Assembly (NCBI GenBank): GCA_002450905.1
Contig: DKAT01000083.1
Span: forward strand, 20,536-84,535
DNA length: 64,000 bases
Direction: 5' to 3'
Origin: Spirochaetia bacterium UBA6919
GTDB taxonomy: Bacteria; Spirochaetota; UBA6919
The notes beneath the pieces were generated by a model that was given only the letters and a program-made list of their open reading frames with translations, was not told where the DNA came from and searched no databases. The position numbers and the translations under genes are program-made. Positions 29,407 to 38,672 of this stretch are shown one piece after another. Position 1 is the stretch's first letter. Every line of letters starts with the position of its first letter.

Positions 29407-29432
29407 TACTATAATCAATAATATCATGCACA

Positions 29433-29462
29433 TTGACTTACTAGGAGTAGAAAGAATATACT
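29433..29462 (+). promoter_or_regulatory. sigma70-like promoter for the 29591 gene
   Basis: TTGACT at 29433-29438 and TATACT at 29457-29462 are 18 bases apart, about 130 bases before the start codon. This suggests the next gene is separate from the prkA operon. Confidence 0.45.
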
Positions 29463-29590
29463 TTTGAGATGAGGTTATAATTCCTTATAAAATAATAAAT
29501 AGATATCCTGTTATCATTATAAATCATAAAAGATTTGTGAAAAATAGATATATACACAATGTTCATGTGTTCAATACTATGGAGGATGAT

Positions 29591-30055
29591 ATGATTGGAA
29601 ACAAGATTGTAGAATCAATTCGTCTGAGAGTACCGGGAAAGATGACTTATTCCCATGAAGCGGATGGAGTGGAGTATTTTGTCAAGATAGAAGATTTCGA
29701 CCGATACAGCGTGGTGATTTCTGAGATGGGATTAAAAAACTCCAGTACAGAAAAGATCTCTCCAAAACAATTCGAAAATAAAGTACGGGAACTGGAAAAT
29801 AAATTATCTTATTTCATGGAATGGCCTAAAATTCTTGAGTTGGATAATCAAAACCAGATAGCCCAATTGAGAAGTTATCCTGGTGAAAAAGATGGTGACA
29901 CATATAAATACTATGAAATTCTTGTCAACAATGGTAAGAAGATTAATTTTAAAAGAATAGCAAATCACAAAGGTTTGAAAGAAAATATAAATATGGTAAT
30001 CCCTGATCAGATCTTAAAAAGATTAATCAATGATTTTACAGATACTATCAGATAA
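29591..30055 (+). CDS. hypothetical soluble protein
   Basis: This 154-residue protein has no membrane segment and mixed strand/helix character, rich in Lys, Glu and Asn. I do not recognise it. The start ATG 29591 is chosen over an upstream in-frame GTG at 29537 because GGAGG lies 5 bases before it. It has its own promoter-like site and is convergent with the YciI gene. A link to the prkA operon is possible only by position. Confidence 0.6.
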   Translation: MIGNKIVESIRLRVPGKMTYSHEADGVEYFVKIEDFDRYSVVISEMGLKNSSTEKISPKQFENKVRELENKLSYFMEWPKILELDNQNQIAQLRSYPGEKDGDTYKYYEILVNNGKKINFKRIANHKGLKENINMVIPDQILKRLINDFTDTIR

Positions 30056-30083
30056 ATAATATCGACATTCTAAAATACATCAT

Positions 30084-30356
30084 CTATTTTGGCAATACTT
30101 GGGTAAATGGTTTAATTTCATAACTCTCATAAACCCCATTGCGTGTATACGGGTCATTTTTCATGGTTTCCTCGACCTCTTCCAAACTCTCCATATCAAA
30201 AATAATCAATGATCCACTGATATCAGAAAATGGACCAGCTAATTTCAATTTCCCTCTGGACTGAAGATCCTCAAGACGTTTTAGGTGTTCAGGACGATGC
30301 AATTGCCTCTTCTCCCCAGATCCCTGACCAATTCGTCCAATTACAACAAACAGCAT
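30084..30356 (-). CDS. YciI-like protein
   Basis: This 90-residue protein matches the YciI fold: first strand MLFVVIGRIG, the conserved His in RPEHLKRLEDL, GPFSDISGSLIIF, and the Asp of NDPYTRNGVYESYEI. The His-Asp pair is thought to form the family's active-site-like pocket, but no general reaction is established. The start has a strong AAAAGGAGAT site. It is a single gene, downstream of a repeat element. Confidence 0.88.
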   Translation of the reverse strand: MLFVVIGRIGQGSGEKRQLHRPEHLKRLEDLQSRGKLKLAGPFSDISGSLIIFDMESLEEVEETMKNDPYTRNGVYESYEIKPFTQVLPK

Positions 30357-30498
30357 CCATATCTCCTTTTGATAAGAAAATTACACTAATATTTTAAAAT
30401 AATTCTATACAGCGAGATATTTATAACTTTAACAAACTATCAAATAACACTTTAATATTTAAAATAAAATATATAAAAAAAGACATGAGAGCAAGTAC

Positions 30499-30552
30499 AA
30501 TCGGAACTAAATTTTTTGATTCCGATAATGATTAGTCAGGTTGAAAGTGTTT
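30499..30552. repeat. dispersed stem-loop repeat, copy A
   Basis: A 54-base element begins with ATCGGAA, paired with TTCCGAT 13 bases later. It aligns without gaps to 48855-48908, with about three quarters of bases identical. It sits about 50 bases past the stop of the minus-strand diguanylate cyclase gene, so it may act in 3'-end formation. Confidence 0.55.
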
Positions 30553-30575
30553 AATTAGTTTAAGAGAACTTATTT

Positions 30576-32291
30576 TTAAGAAACGATTTGATTACGACCC
30601 CGCTCCTTAGCTAGATATAGATTCTCGTCAGCCAGGTTGATTAGTTCTTTAGGGGTAATAGGCTCTGATTCATCTGGACTGGGGGTATAAGTTGAGATAC
30701 CCATACTCAAAGTGACATGATCAGCGACTTTAGATTTCTCATGTGGCAGCTTAGAGGTATTTATTAAATTACGTAGAGTATTTGCTATTTCAAAAGCTTC
30801 ATCTTGACTTAAATTCGGAAGAATAATTGAAAACTCCTCTCCTCCATAACGTGCTGGGACCTCTCCACTACGGCGAAATGTCCTTTTAATCAACTGAGAA
30901 ACAAATCTTAAACACTCATCCCCTTCCTGATGGCCATAATGATCGTTATATAATTTAAAATAATCAATGTCACAAAGTATAAGAGATAGAGAAGTTTTTT
31001 GCCTAAGTGATCTGTGGAGCTCTTCCTGGAGTTTCATATCAAAAAACCTTCGGTTGTAAAGCCCTGTGAGTGGATCTGTAATAGATATTTCAACTAATTC
31101 TTCATTACGTAATTTCAATTGTTCGTTCACATCGATCAGAATGTTTTCAAGATTTTTTTCTTTCGATATATCTCTAATAATCCCTGTGAAAAAGATCTGA
31201 CCATTAATTATCATCTTGGATACCCCAAGGTGTGCGGGGAATGTTGTACCATCTTTACGTAATGCCTCAATTTCTCTTCCTATCCCAATAATTTTAGCTT
31301 GATTGGTCGTGAGATAACGATGGATATAATTATCATGTTGTGATTTATTAGGCTCTGACATAAGGATATTTACATTCTGACCTATCGTCTCCGATTGAGT
31401 ATATCCAAAAAGATTTTCAGCAGCTGGATTGAATGACTGGATAATTCCTCGATCATTGATTGTAATTAATCCATCAATCATTGTATTGACAACTGCTCTC
31501 AGACTTTCTTCCTTGCTTTGCAATTCTTTTTCTGATTTTGATATTAACTGGAGCAATTTATTGATAGTATGGCTCATTTGGGATATTTCATCCTTACCGG
31601 ATAGAGGAATATTGAAATCTCTCTCCCCAGCAGAAAAGCGATTTAAATAATGATTAATTTTGCTGGTTCTGCTTGTTATGAGTTTAGATAGAGCCAGGTT
31701 TAATAAGATAGCCCCTATAAGTAATCCCATTCCTACGAATGAGGTATAGTAAAATATATTTTCCTTTTCATTTTTTATATCATATCTTAAATTAATACGG
31801 AAATAAAGAAAACCACAATTTGATGTTCTGAAAAGAGAATTTGATTTTTTGCAGATATGAGTAAATCCAAGGAGGATATGATTTTTTTTATTTAAAATAA
31901 CATGGGCGTGTTTTTCTAAAATTGAATTCTGTATATTATTTAGTTTTACAATATTTTCAGGATCAGACCAGGTTGAATTGATTTCATCATAATGATTTGA
32001 CGCAACGATAATACCTTTAGGGTCCACATATTGAATCCCTTTGATATCAGGTTCAGAAGCAATACTGGAAATGAGTCTTTGAATCTGGAGAGTATTATTT
32101 TTATTATTATAATCTTCTACAATGCCTTGCAGGAAGTTTAACCGATCTTTCAACTTATTTTGATTATTTTCTATGGACTGATTGATAATAATTTCAGATG
32201 TTATAAAATATCCGATAACAAAAGATATAATTACAAATAATAGAGTTATTGCGGGTATCATATACCTTAAGGTAAGGAATATTTTTTTCAT
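30576..32291 (-). CDS. membrane diguanylate cyclase: sensor, HAMP, FixL-like PAS, GGDEF
   Basis: This 571-residue protein has TM1 at about 12-35, an extracytoplasmic sensor of about 145 residues, TM2 at about 181-203, HAMP to about 255, PAS at 262-378 and GGDEF at 400-571. The active site RYGGEEF (483-487) is intact, so it should make c-di-GMP. The inhibitory RxxD site reads RSGE and is probably lost. The PAS is very like FixL (LFGYTQSE, HDNYIHRYLTTN, IIGIGRE, RKDGTTFPAHL), but the heme-ligand His position is Lys333. The gene starts 3 bases after a substrate-binding lipoprotein gene, so the two are translationally linked. Confidence 0.93.
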   Translation of the reverse strand: MKKIFLTLRYMIPAITLLFVIISFVIGYFITSEIIINQSIENNQNKLKDRLNFLQGIVEDYNNKNNTLQIQRLISSIASEPDIKGIQYVDPKGIIVASNHYDEINSTWSDPENIVKLNNIQNSILEKHAHVILNKKNHILLGFTHICKKSNSLFRTSNCGFLYFRINLRYDIKNEKENIFYYTSFVGMGLLIGAILLNLALSKLITSRTSKINHYLNRFSAGERDFNIPLSGKDEISQMSHTINKLLQLISKSEKELQSKEESLRAVVNTMIDGLITINDRGIIQSFNPAAENLFGYTQSETIGQNVNILMSEPNKSQHDNYIHRYLTTNQAKIIGIGREIEALRKDGTTFPAHLGVSKMIINGQIFFTGIIRDISKEKNLENILIDVNEQLKLRNEELVEISITDPLTGLYNRRFFDMKLQEELHRSLRQKTSLSLILCDIDYFKLYNDHYGHQEGDECLRFVSQLIKRTFRRSGEVPARYGGEEFSIILPNLSQDEAFEIANTLRNLINTSKLPHEKSKVADHVTLSMGISTYTPSPDESEPITPKELINLADENLYLAKERGRNQIVS

Positions 32292-32294
32292 GAA

Positions 32295-33233
32295 TTATTT
32301 CTCTTGAATGAAAAGATCTGTTGTATCTACCTTTGATTTAATTAATTTATATTGCAGTAGAACTCGGTTTAATAGCTGTATATTATTTATAAGGAGGGGA
32401 GGATTTCTTTTTATAAAATTATAATTTTCTTCTTTTGTGGGGATATGAATATATTTGAAATTATCCAGGACTTTTTGAGGGGTAATTTTCTGACGCTTCG
32501 CTAAGATGGATGATGCTTTATCAGGGTGATCACTCAGATATTTTACAGCTTCAAACCAAGCATCATGTATTTGATTTACAATTATAGGATTTTTTTTGAC
32601 AACATCATCATGAATTACCATAACATCGATGATTTCATTGGGTATTTCTTTGCTGGAAAATATTTCATTGGCACCAGCCTTAAGAATTTTCGTTCTGGCT
32701 GGATCAAACGTAACAACTGCATCCACTTTCTGTGAATGATAAGCTGATTCATGGGCATTAACATCAATGGATAATATTTTAATATCATTTGGAGACATAT
32801 TATTCTTTTCAAGAGCACGGGTAATAACATAAGCTCCCAGAGCATTGCTTTCTACAGCAACTTTCTTGCCAATTAAGTCTTTCATTGATTTTATAGGGGG
32901 ACGGGCTAAAATGACATCTCCTCCATGGGATACATCATGTACAAGGATAATTTTAATAGGTATCTTGTCTTGTTTTAATAAGAGGACTTCGTCGAGGGTT
33001 AGTGATGCTCCCTCCAGTACACGGTTTCGAAATGCCCGCAGAACTTCTGTAGCAGAGTCATATTGTATAAGTCGAATATTGGATTTTTTAAAAGAACCCA
33101 GGGATTTTGCAAGATAAAGTGGCTCATATCCAGTCCAGATATTAGTTCCAATACGGACGAGAGGAGTTTCCTGCGGTTTACAGGATAAAAATAATAGGAT
33201 GAATAGAAGGAAAAACAGATTACTTTTTTTCAT
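32295..33233 (-). CDS. NMT1/SsuA-type substrate-binding lipoprotein
   Basis: This 312-residue protein has a lipoprotein signal MKKSNLFFLLFILLFLSC with lipobox ending at Cys18, then a type 2 periplasmic binding fold. Blocks RIGTNIWTGYEPLYLAKSLG, DEVLLLKQD, KKVAVESNALGAYVITRAL and VDAVVTFDPA are typical of NMT1/ThiY/SsuA proteins. An upstream in-frame ATG at 33281 would add 16 hydrophilic residues and spoil the signal, so ATG 33233 is chosen. No ABC permease or ATPase gene is nearby. It is followed by the diguanylate cyclase gene after 3 bases, suggesting it senses a ligand for that enzyme. Confidence 0.88.
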   Translation of the reverse strand: MKKSNLFFLLFILLFLSCKPQETPLVRIGTNIWTGYEPLYLAKSLGSFKKSNIRLIQYDSATEVLRAFRNRVLEGASLTLDEVLLLKQDKIPIKIILVHDVSHGGDVILARPPIKSMKDLIGKKVAVESNALGAYVITRALEKNNMSPNDIKILSIDVNAHESAYHSQKVDAVVTFDPARTKILKAGANEIFSSKEIPNEIIDVMVIHDDVVKKNPIIVNQIHDAWFEAVKYLSDHPDKASSILAKRQKITPQKVLDNFKYIHIPTKEENYNFIKRNPPLLINNIQLLNRVLLQYKLIKSKVDTTDLFIQEK

Positions 33234-33310
33234 ATAATTATTTATAATATACTCACTCCCTCTAAAAAGTTTTTCATTCATACATAAAGTTAATTTATTT
33301 TAGCGATGTG

Positions 33311-34267
33311 TCAAGATATACTAAGATTTTTTTCTATATTCCTTATAGCCTGTTCGAAATCAGGGAATAGAAACTGGTAACCTTCTTCCAAAAGACGTTT
33401 TGGATAAACATATCTACTTTTGACTATCAGTTCTGTTTCTGTTCTCAGAATAAATGCACCCAGTTCAAGCATCCAGTTTGTAGGAGAGAATCCGTAAGAT
33501 ACATTTAATATTTTTCTAATCGTCCCCATAATTTCTTTATTAGGAAGAGGATTTGGCGTGCATAAATTATAAATGCCCTGGGACTTGTTGTTTTCAATAA
33601 GCCATTGGATTATATTACAGAAGTCATCCGTATGAAGCCAGGATACATATTGTTCCCCATTACCCATCTTTCCACCAAGCCTTAATAGAACAAGTTTTCT
33701 CATGGTTTCATATACCCCACCTGGTTCTGAACCAAATATAAATGAAGTTCTTAATATATTTTTACGTATATGCTGCAGATTTATACTTTCAAATTCTCTT
33801 TCCCATGATTGAGCCACATCAACTGAAAATAAATCCTTGGCATCTTTGTGTGGAGCTATGATATGATTATATTCATCATTTGGAGTATCGTACCGATGGA
33901 GATATATAGTTGCTGTACTGGAGTTCAGCCAGACTGGGGGCGGATTTTGACATTTCGTAATAGCCTCGCCTAATATCCGAGTGGACAGAACCCGGGAATT
34001 CATAATATCATCTCGATTTTTCTTATTATAACGGCAATTTACCCATCTTCCTGTGAGATTTACAAGGGCTGAAGCATCCTCCAGTTCCTTGATCCATGAC
34101 CCAAGGGACTTTCCATCCCATATAACAGTTTTGGCATACTCGAAAGAATGGTGATTACGGGAAAAAATAACCACCAGATATCCCCTCTTATAAAACCATT
34201 TTGAAAGACATCGTCCAAGAAATCCAGATCCACCAGGGATAATAATTTTTTTTTGACTCAACTCCAA
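33311..34267 (-). CDS. TIGR01777-family SDR epimerase-like protein
   Basis: This 318-residue protein is an extended short-chain dehydrogenase. It has a nucleotide-binding GGSGFLGRCL loop, VNLTGRWVNCRY, NSRVLSTRILGEAI and SSTATIYLHR. The C-terminal part ends in the DUF1731-like region (RYVYPKRLLEEGYQF). This is the YfcH/TIGR01777 pattern, whose substrate is not established. It reads toward the binding-protein gene with 77 bases between, and may be its first operon partner. Confidence 0.88.
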   Translation of the reverse strand: MELSQKKIIIPGGSGFLGRCLSKWFYKRGYLVVIFSRNHHSFEYAKTVIWDGKSLGSWIKELEDASALVNLTGRWVNCRYNKKNRDDIMNSRVLSTRILGEAITKCQNPPPVWLNSSTATIYLHRYDTPNDEYNHIIAPHKDAKDLFSVDVAQSWEREFESINLQHIRKNILRTSFIFGSEPGGVYETMRKLVLLRLGGKMGNGEQYVSWLHTDDFCNIIQWLIENNKSQGIYNLCTPNPLPNKEIMGTIRKILNVSYGFSPTNWMLELGAFILRTETELIVKSRYVYPKRLLEEGYQFLFPDFEQAIRNIEKNLSIS

Positions 34268-34501
34268 CCCTCAAATAATAATATAAATAATCGTCTATTC
34301 ATTTTAAAATAATAATGATATTAATCAAGTTTGTGTATTATTTTAAATTAATTTATAACAGATAATTATTTTTTATATTCAAAATCATTGTTATTAAAAT
34401 AAATATTATTAATTCAAAAGGACTTTATTTCTACTCAAAAAATCATTACATTACATTAGATTTTTTATAGGTGTCTATTCAGATCTAAATAGTAGGTGGG
34501 T

Positions 34502-35857
34502 ATGAAAATTATAATCATCGGAGCAGGGGATGTGGGATTTCAAATTGCAGAACGACTTGTAAATGAAGAACACGATGTGGTTATTGTTGATAGAGATCCT
34601 GAGAAGATTTTAGAGATAAATCGCTCACTGGATGTATTGACGATTATTGGACAGGGTGGTGATTATGATGTTTTAAAGAAAGCTGGGATTGAAGGGTGTG
34701 ATATTCTTATTGCTGCCACAGATGTTGATGAAACAAATATGATTGCTTGTTTCATAGCAAAGAAATTTAACGTAGCTTCTAAAATTGCCAGAATTAGAAA
34801 TTATTTATTTGAATCAGAAATTAAAAATGGAAAAGGTATTTTCACAAAAGAAGAACTGGGTATTGATGTCCTGATAAACCCTGAAGAAGTTGTTACAGAG
34901 CGTATTGTACGACTCATCTCATCTCCATCAGCATTTGAAATAATAGAGTTTCCTGAAGAAGAACTCATTATAAAGGGCTTTAAAATAACTGCGGGACTCG
35001 AAATCGCTAATACATCCATCAAAGAAATCGCTTTTTATACAAAACTTCAGAAAATGCTTATCCTCGCAATTATTCGGCAAGATGAAATGATTATCCCAAC
35101 GGGTGACACAAAACTTATTCCCGGTGATAAGGTATATATTGTTGGTAAAACAGAAGATTTTCCAGATATCGCTCCTTATTTTCATGAGTCACATAAAATT
35201 ATTAAAAGGGTATTTATTTCTGGAGTATCGAATATTACAAGAAGACTGTGTAAGATATTCCAAACTCAGGATATACATGTTAAAGTGATTGAGCAGGATA
35301 GAAACAAATGTCTGTCGTTCGCAGAAGAGTATCATAAGATTGATGTGGTAAATTGTAGTCCAACTGATGTAGAATCTTTACTGGACGAGGGATTAGAAAA
35401 TATAGATGCATTTATTGCTGTTTCAGAAGATGAAGAACGAAATATTTTGTCATCGATGCTTGCTAAAAAGCACAAGGTAAGAAAAACTATTACTAAAATT
35501 CAGAAGAATGATTACTTACCTTTCACTAATGTGATGGGAATAGATGCCGTGGTTAATCCCAAGTTATCAACTGTGGGTGAAATATTAAAATATGTCAGAA
35601 AAGGAAATATATTGTCTGTGGTTACACTTGGTGAATCAAATGCTGAAGCAATTGAGTATCAGATTGGTAAAAATAGTTCATGCACTGGTAAACCACTGAA
35701 AGAAATTAATTTTCCAGAAGGTTCTCTTATCTCTGCTATTATTAGAGGGGAAGAAAGAATTATACCACGAGGTAATGATATTCTAAGAATGGGAGATCGG
35801 ATCATAGTGTTTACAAAATCAGAAGTAGTAAAAGAAATTGGAAGGATATTCAGCTAG
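34502..35857 (+). CDS. trkA: Trk potassium uptake protein TrkA
   Basis: This 451-residue cytoplasmic protein is the NAD-binding gate regulator of the TrkH channel. It has two tandem TrkA-N/TrkA-C units. The first nucleotide loop is IIIIGAGDVGFQIA with acidic VDRDPEK; the second half begins at about 230 (RVFISGVSNITRRLC). The GTG at 34496 is in frame, but ATG 34502 gives the usual N-terminus MKIIIIGAGD, with AGGTGG just before. It is followed by trkH after 3 bases. Confidence 0.96.
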   Translation: MKIIIIGAGDVGFQIAERLVNEEHDVVIVDRDPEKILEINRSLDVLTIIGQGGDYDVLKKAGIEGCDILIAATDVDETNMIACFIAKKFNVASKIARIRNYLFESEIKNGKGIFTKEELGIDVLINPEEVVTERIVRLISSPSAFEIIEFPEEELIIKGFKITAGLEIANTSIKEIAFYTKLQKMLILAIIRQDEMIIPTGDTKLIPGDKVYIVGKTEDFPDIAPYFHESHKIIKRVFISGVSNITRRLCKIFQTQDIHVKVIEQDRNKCLSFAEEYHKIDVVNCSPTDVESLLDEGLENIDAFIAVSEDEERNILSSMLAKKHKVRKTITKIQKNDYLPFTNVMGIDAVVNPKLSTVGEILKYVRKGNILSVVTLGESNAEAIEYQIGKNSSCTGKPLKEINFPEGSLISAIIRGEERIIPRGNDILRMGDRIIVFTKSEVVKEIGRIFS

Positions 35858-35860
35858 AAT

Positions 35861-37363
35861 ATGAAAATAGGAATTGTTCTCCATATCCAAAGTGTGCTTA
35901 TAATGTTTATAGGTCTGTTTCAGATCTTTCCACTGATGTTTTCAATTTACTATAAAGGAAATGATATATACCCATTTATCTATTCCATTATTCTGACAGT
36001 TATAACTAGTGCTATAATCCATCTTTCTACCCGTAGATATCGAAGTAAAGAAATTAAGATAAGAGAAAGTTTTGCTATAGTAACTTTTGGATGGGTTACA
36101 GCGGCATTATTTGCTACTATCCCTTTTTTAATCCATTCTTATATGTCTGGTTACCCTCAAACAGGAGCAATTAATAATTTTACTGATGCATATTTTGAGA
36201 TGATGAGTGGTTTTACAACGACAGGTTCATCTATTTTGAAGGATATAGAGGCACTTCCAAAGGGCTTATTGTTCTGGAGAAGTTTGACACACTGGTTAGG
36301 AGGTATGGGAATTATTCTTCTTGCTGTGGCTATATTACCAGCACTAGGTGTAGGTGGAATGCAATTGTATCAAGCTGAGGTCCCTGGCCCAATTACTGAT
36401 AAAATTGCCCCTCGAATAAGTGAAACAGCAAAGATTCTTTGGGGAGTTTATGTTCTGTTCACCGTATCCGAGACTATTTTATTAATGCTTGGAGGTATGG
36501 ATCTATTTGATGCCCTTTGTCATACCTTTGGATCTGTGGCTACAGGAGGATTTTCAACCAAGAATCTTAGTATAGGTCACTATAACTCAGTGTATATCGA
36601 TGTTGTGGTAATAATTTTTATGTTCCTTTCAGGAGCTAATTTTACAATCCATTATAGATTTTTGAGTGGAAACAGAAAAGCTTATTTCAGGGATAAGGAA
36701 TTTTTGTTTTATACAGGAATTATTGTAGCTACTTCGGCTCTTCTAATGTTTGATAACTTGTATAAAAACTTTAATGGGGATTTTTTAAACTCTATACGCT
36801 ATACTGTCTTCCAATCTGTTTCCATTATGACTACCACAGGCTATGGAGTGGGTATTCACGAGAAGAGTACATATCATTTCGGTGTCTGGTCAAGTTTTGC
36901 ACAATTTTTATTTATTATTTTGATGATCTCAGGAGGTTCTGCGGGTTCTACCGGTGGAGGAGTCAAGAGTCTGAGGGTCTTTGTTGCATTAAAGTTTGTA
37001 TATAATGAAATAATTAAATTTATTTACCCAAGACATATTAAGCTTATCCGAATTGGAAAGGATGTGATACCTGAGGGAATTATTCTTTCTACACTGGGAT
37101 TTATTATGATTCATATTTTAATAACAGGGATAGCAACGCTCATTATGAATTATTTAGAATCGGATTTGGTTACCAGTTTCTCTTCTGTGGTTACTACTTT
37201 GAATAATGTAGGTCCTGGTCTTGGAAAAGTGGGGCCTGCTGATAATTTTTCAAGTATATCTACACCTGGCAAGTGGATATTAACCTTATGTATGCTCCTT
37301 GGACGCCTGGAATTATATAGCGTTATAATTTTATTTGTACCCGTTGCATGGAGGAAAAATTGA
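35861..37363 (+). CDS. trkH: Trk potassium transporter membrane subunit TrkH
   Basis: This 500-residue membrane protein is a potassium channel-like transporter with four pseudo-repeats. The four selectivity-filter regions can be seen: FTTTGSSIL, VATGGFST, MTTTGYGVG and NNVGPGLG. The C-terminal pore gate region and a basic end (PVAWRKN) fit the family. Length is slightly above the E. coli protein. It forms a two-gene operon with trkA. Role: potassium uptake and osmotic balance. Confidence 0.96.
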   Translation: MKIGIVLHIQSVLIMFIGLFQIFPLMFSIYYKGNDIYPFIYSIILTVITSAIIHLSTRRYRSKEIKIRESFAIVTFGWVTAALFATIPFLIHSYMSGYPQTGAINNFTDAYFEMMSGFTTTGSSILKDIEALPKGLLFWRSLTHWLGGMGIILLAVAILPALGVGGMQLYQAEVPGPITDKIAPRISETAKILWGVYVLFTVSETILLMLGGMDLFDALCHTFGSVATGGFSTKNLSIGHYNSVYIDVVVIIFMFLSGANFTIHYRFLSGNRKAYFRDKEFLFYTGIIVATSALLMFDNLYKNFNGDFLNSIRYTVFQSVSIMTTTGYGVGIHEKSTYHFGVWSSFAQFLFIILMISGGSAGSTGGGVKSLRVFVALKFVYNEIIKFIYPRHIKLIRIGKDVIPEGIILSTLGFIMIHILITGIATLIMNYLESDLVTSFSSVVTTLNNVGPGLGKVGPADNFSSISTPGKWILTLCMLLGRLELYSVIILFVPVAWRKN

Positions 37364-37420
37364 TTTAATATTATCTATTTAATAGAGAATACATAAATAA
37401 TTTTAAAAGCTTATTGAATG

Positions 37421-37449
37421 TTGACAAAAAGATTTTTCTTTAGTAATTT
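37421..37449 (+). promoter_or_regulatory. sigma70-like promoter for the glycosyltransferase cluster
   Basis: TTGACA at 37421-37426 and TAATTT at 37444-37449 are 17 bases apart, about 28 bases before the start codon at 37478. Confidence 0.5.
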
Positions 37450-37477
37450 TAATTTCCATTAAAAGGTATATATTGTT

Positions 37478-38185
37478 TTGAAAAATAATAATAAAGTCTT
37501 ATCTATAATCATCCCGGTATACAATGAAGAAAATACCATTCAGGAGATAATAAAACATGTCCTTGCTGTCGATTGTGGTCAAAAAGAAATTATTATTGTG
37601 GATGACTGCTCCAAGGATAATACCCGTAAAATTTTAGAGGAATCAATCAAATCTCAGGTTTCAAAGATCATTTATCATGAATATAATCAAGGGAAAGGAG
37701 CGGCTATCCAATCAGGGATCCAGCATGCTACGGGTGATTATATCATTATCCAGGACGCTGATTTGGAATATGATCCCCAAGAATACCCTATTTTACTCAA
37801 TCCTCTTTTAAATGGGAAGGCAGATGTTGTCTATGGATCAAGATTTATCTCTCAAAAAGAACACCGAATCCTCTATTTCTGGCACTATGTAGGAAATCAA
37901 TTTCTTACTCTCCTATCCAATATGTTTTCCAATCTAAATCTTTCCGATATGGAAACTTGTTACAAGATATTCAAACGTGAAATAATCCAAGGTATTAATA
38001 TAGAAGAAAAAAGATTTGGGTTTGAACCAGAGATTACCGCTAAAATTGCCAAGATTAAAGGAATCCGTATATTTGAAGTAGGAATTTCTTATTATGGTAG
38101 AACTTACGCGGAAGGAAAGAAAATTAATTGGAAGGATGGGTTTCGAGCTATCTGGTGTATTATGAAATATAATTTGTTTCGATAA
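37478..38185 (+). CDS. GT2 family glycosyltransferase (polyprenyl-phosphate sugar synthase-like)
   Basis: This 235-residue soluble enzyme matches the DPM1/DPG-synthase branch of family GT2: IIPVYNEENTIQEI, IIIVDDCSKDNT, GKGAAIQSGIQHATGDY, QDADLEYDP and VYGSRF. Such enzymes load a sugar on polyprenyl phosphate for use by GT-C transferases, and one follows two genes later. The start is TTG, with AAAAGG about 11 bases upstream. There is no C-terminal membrane anchor. Confidence 0.92.
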   Translation: MKNNNKVLSIIIPVYNEENTIQEIIKHVLAVDCGQKEIIIVDDCSKDNTRKILEESIKSQVSKIIYHEYNQGKGAAIQSGIQHATGDYIIIQDADLEYDPQEYPILLNPLLNGKADVVYGSRFISQKEHRILYFWHYVGNQFLTLLSNMFSNLNLSDMETCYKIFKREIIQGINIEEKRFGFEPEITAKIAKIKGIRIFEVGISYYGRTYAEGKKINWKDGFRAIWCIMKYNLFR

Positions 38186-38198
38186 TTGTTTAATATAT

Positions 38199-38672
38199 AT
38201 GATATCAAAACATACAATCGTTCGAATCTTCTTTATATTAATAGTTTTGGGGATAGCTATTCAGATTTCGGTAAGGATGGCCGAATTATACTCTAAAAAC
38301 CTCCCTGTTTATCGTGCTGTTTCACTATGGGACAAACGGATTATGAGTATAAATATAGTTTTTAATTACAAATTTGAAAAAGATTTCCTCCTTCTAATTG
38401 AAAAAATACCCTCTGATTATTCCATTAATACACTGTTTGATAATCCAATAAACTACACAGTTCTTTTAAAATACTGGTTCCATCCACGGAAATTTAATAA
38501 AAACCCCGATGTAATCTGTGGTTTTCGCTATAAAAAAAAAGATTTTCCTCAAGGTTACATAAAAGTTTATAGCGATTTTAATAATAATGTTATTCTTCTT
38601 CATGATAAAATATATCAAAAAATGCAATACAATGCTATATTAAAAAAACAATGGCAATTTTTGTTGAAATGA
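38199..38672 (+). CDS. membrane-anchored hypothetical protein
   Basis: This 157-residue protein has one N-terminal membrane helix (about 8-27), followed by an aromatic-rich, basic domain likely outside the cytoplasm. I do not recognise it. It starts 13 bases after the GT2 gene and overlaps the next gene by 22 bases, so it belongs to the glycan cluster. It could be an accessory part of the GT-C enzyme. Confidence 0.6.
   Translation: MISKHTIVRIFFILIVLGIAIQISVRMAELYSKNLPVYRAVSLWDKRIMSINIVFNYKFEKDFLLLIEKIPSDYSINTLFDNPINYTVLLKYWFHPRKFNKNPDVICGFRYKKKDFPQGYIKVYSDFNNNVILLHDKIYQKMQYNAILKKQWQFLLK

Noticed and set aside
30900..30960. RSGE instead of RxxD before the GGEEF motif as a sign of an inactive cyclase
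   Set aside because: This site only concerns product inhibition; the GGEEF active site is intact.
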